Below, piece after piece: positions 63,441-64,000 of a DNA stretch of 64,000 bases (positions within the stretch are counted from its first letter, which is position 1; the number at the start of each line of letters is the position of its first letter). This DNA is from Siphonodentalium dalli (lineage: Eukaryota > Mollusca > Scaphopoda > Gadilida > Siphonodentaliidae). The notes beneath the pieces are model-generated. The model was not told the DNA's origin. It searched no databases and saw only the letters and a program-made list of their open reading frames with translations. The DNA lies in NCBI GenBank assembly GCA_032622095.1, contig CP136065.1, positions 205,200,151-205,264,150 on the forward strand, given 5' to 3'. The position numbers and the translations under genes were made by a program.

Positions 63441-63544
63441 ATAAAGTTGACAGTGCTGAAAATTTGAATGAGAAGGTATTTGTGTTGGCTTATAAGAGGC
63501 TGTAATGATAGTGATGTTAGTAAGAGGAGAGTAGGTGGATGGTC

Positions 63545-63800
63545 ACTAAAAAGTGTACTCCGGCCCCGACGACGACTCGGGGAAAATGTGTACTTGGAAG
63601 ATATATGTTGCATATCTTTCCCACTTTGTGGAAAAAAATATTTCTTTTGCTAAATTATATGCTACTATGCCAATTTATTACATATGTAATAAAAATATTA
63701 CCGAAAAAATTACTAACATACTTTTTAATAGCATTTTTACTTCGAAAACACACTAAAAAGTGTACTCCAAGCTGGAATGAGAAAAAGTGTACCCGAGTTA
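63545..63800. repeat. flank repeat with AAAAAGTGTAC motif
   Basis: ACTAAAAAGTGTACTCC occurs at 63546 and 63753; the second is soon followed by GAGAAAAAGTGTACCC. No gene recognised; the short overlapping ORFs here look random. Confidence 0.5.
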
Positions 63801-64000
63801 AATCTTGAATTTATAGTCAGTGTCAATGGGAAGTGGTCTGAGGTCATATGATCGTAATTTATTTCCATTGAGTCAATAGCAGCATCTGAAGATGCAGTGC
63901 AAAGACAGTGATCTAGCCATGATACAGTGCCATGAGTTGCACTCAAAAACGTGAATGTATCTGAGGTAGGACCGAAATTATTTACATCGGAAAGTGTGAG

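Overview
The window is metazoan nuclear DNA: AT-rich, intron-rich and crowded with non-autonomous transposons. Frequent ACATGTA motifs, a repeat family that reads 'gggccataact...' and ends in a GACA microsatellite, and a decayed LINE typical of marine invertebrates all point to a mollusc, most likely a bivalve. That assignment is inference from repeat style; no ribosomal or mitochondrial marker is present.

The main gene is CYFIP (Sra-1 in Drosophila), the Rac1-binding subunit of the WAVE regulatory complex. It lies on the minus strand from about 56.44 kb leftwards to 17.61 kb. I rebuilt 23 coding exons, all with GT/AG borders and compatible phases. They encode 1013 residues, from the start methionine to the middle of the C-terminal part of the Cytoplasmic FMR1-interacting domain. 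Roughly the last 240 residues of a normal CYFIP were not found. They probably lie beyond the left edge of the window, which makes the next intron at least 17.6 kb.

Inside that presumed intron, on the opposite strand, sits an apparently intronless rhodopsin-like GPCR of 396 residues (15659-16849). It has an adenosine/MECA-like signature. Everything else is repeat or unrecognised non-coding sequence.

The repeats fall into recognisable families, most with several copies. They are: (A) nested-hairpin MITEs with 9-10 bp target duplications (Mutator-like); (B) TA-flanked Tc1/mariner-like MITEs with about 100-bp arms; (C) TTAA-flanked piggyBac-like MITEs that carry one or two copies of a 67-bp palindrome; (D) an interrupted palindromic repeat; (E) a long inverted-repeat element framing 21.3-26.6 kb, with retroelement-like remnants inside; (F) TTAGGYC-ended palindromic elements; (G) a hAT-like element with an 8-bp target duplication; (H) a 1.3-kb TA-flanked element; (I) a 430-bp repeat in three copies; (J) a 300-bp duplicated block; and (R) a short retroposon-like family. 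There is also a frameshifted LINE reverse-transcriptase tail in intron 21 and a frameshifted MULE-like transposase scrap near 59.9 kb.

The most unusual observations concern CYFIP splice sites. The 3' end of exon 3, with its donor, is tandemly repeated eight times. The tail of exon 2, with its donor, is duplicated. Minisatellites lie next to the acceptors of exons 16 and 19. Two unrelated MITEs end only 14 and 19 nt from the donors of exons 9 and 7. No CRISPR array, operon, tRNA or rRNA was seen.
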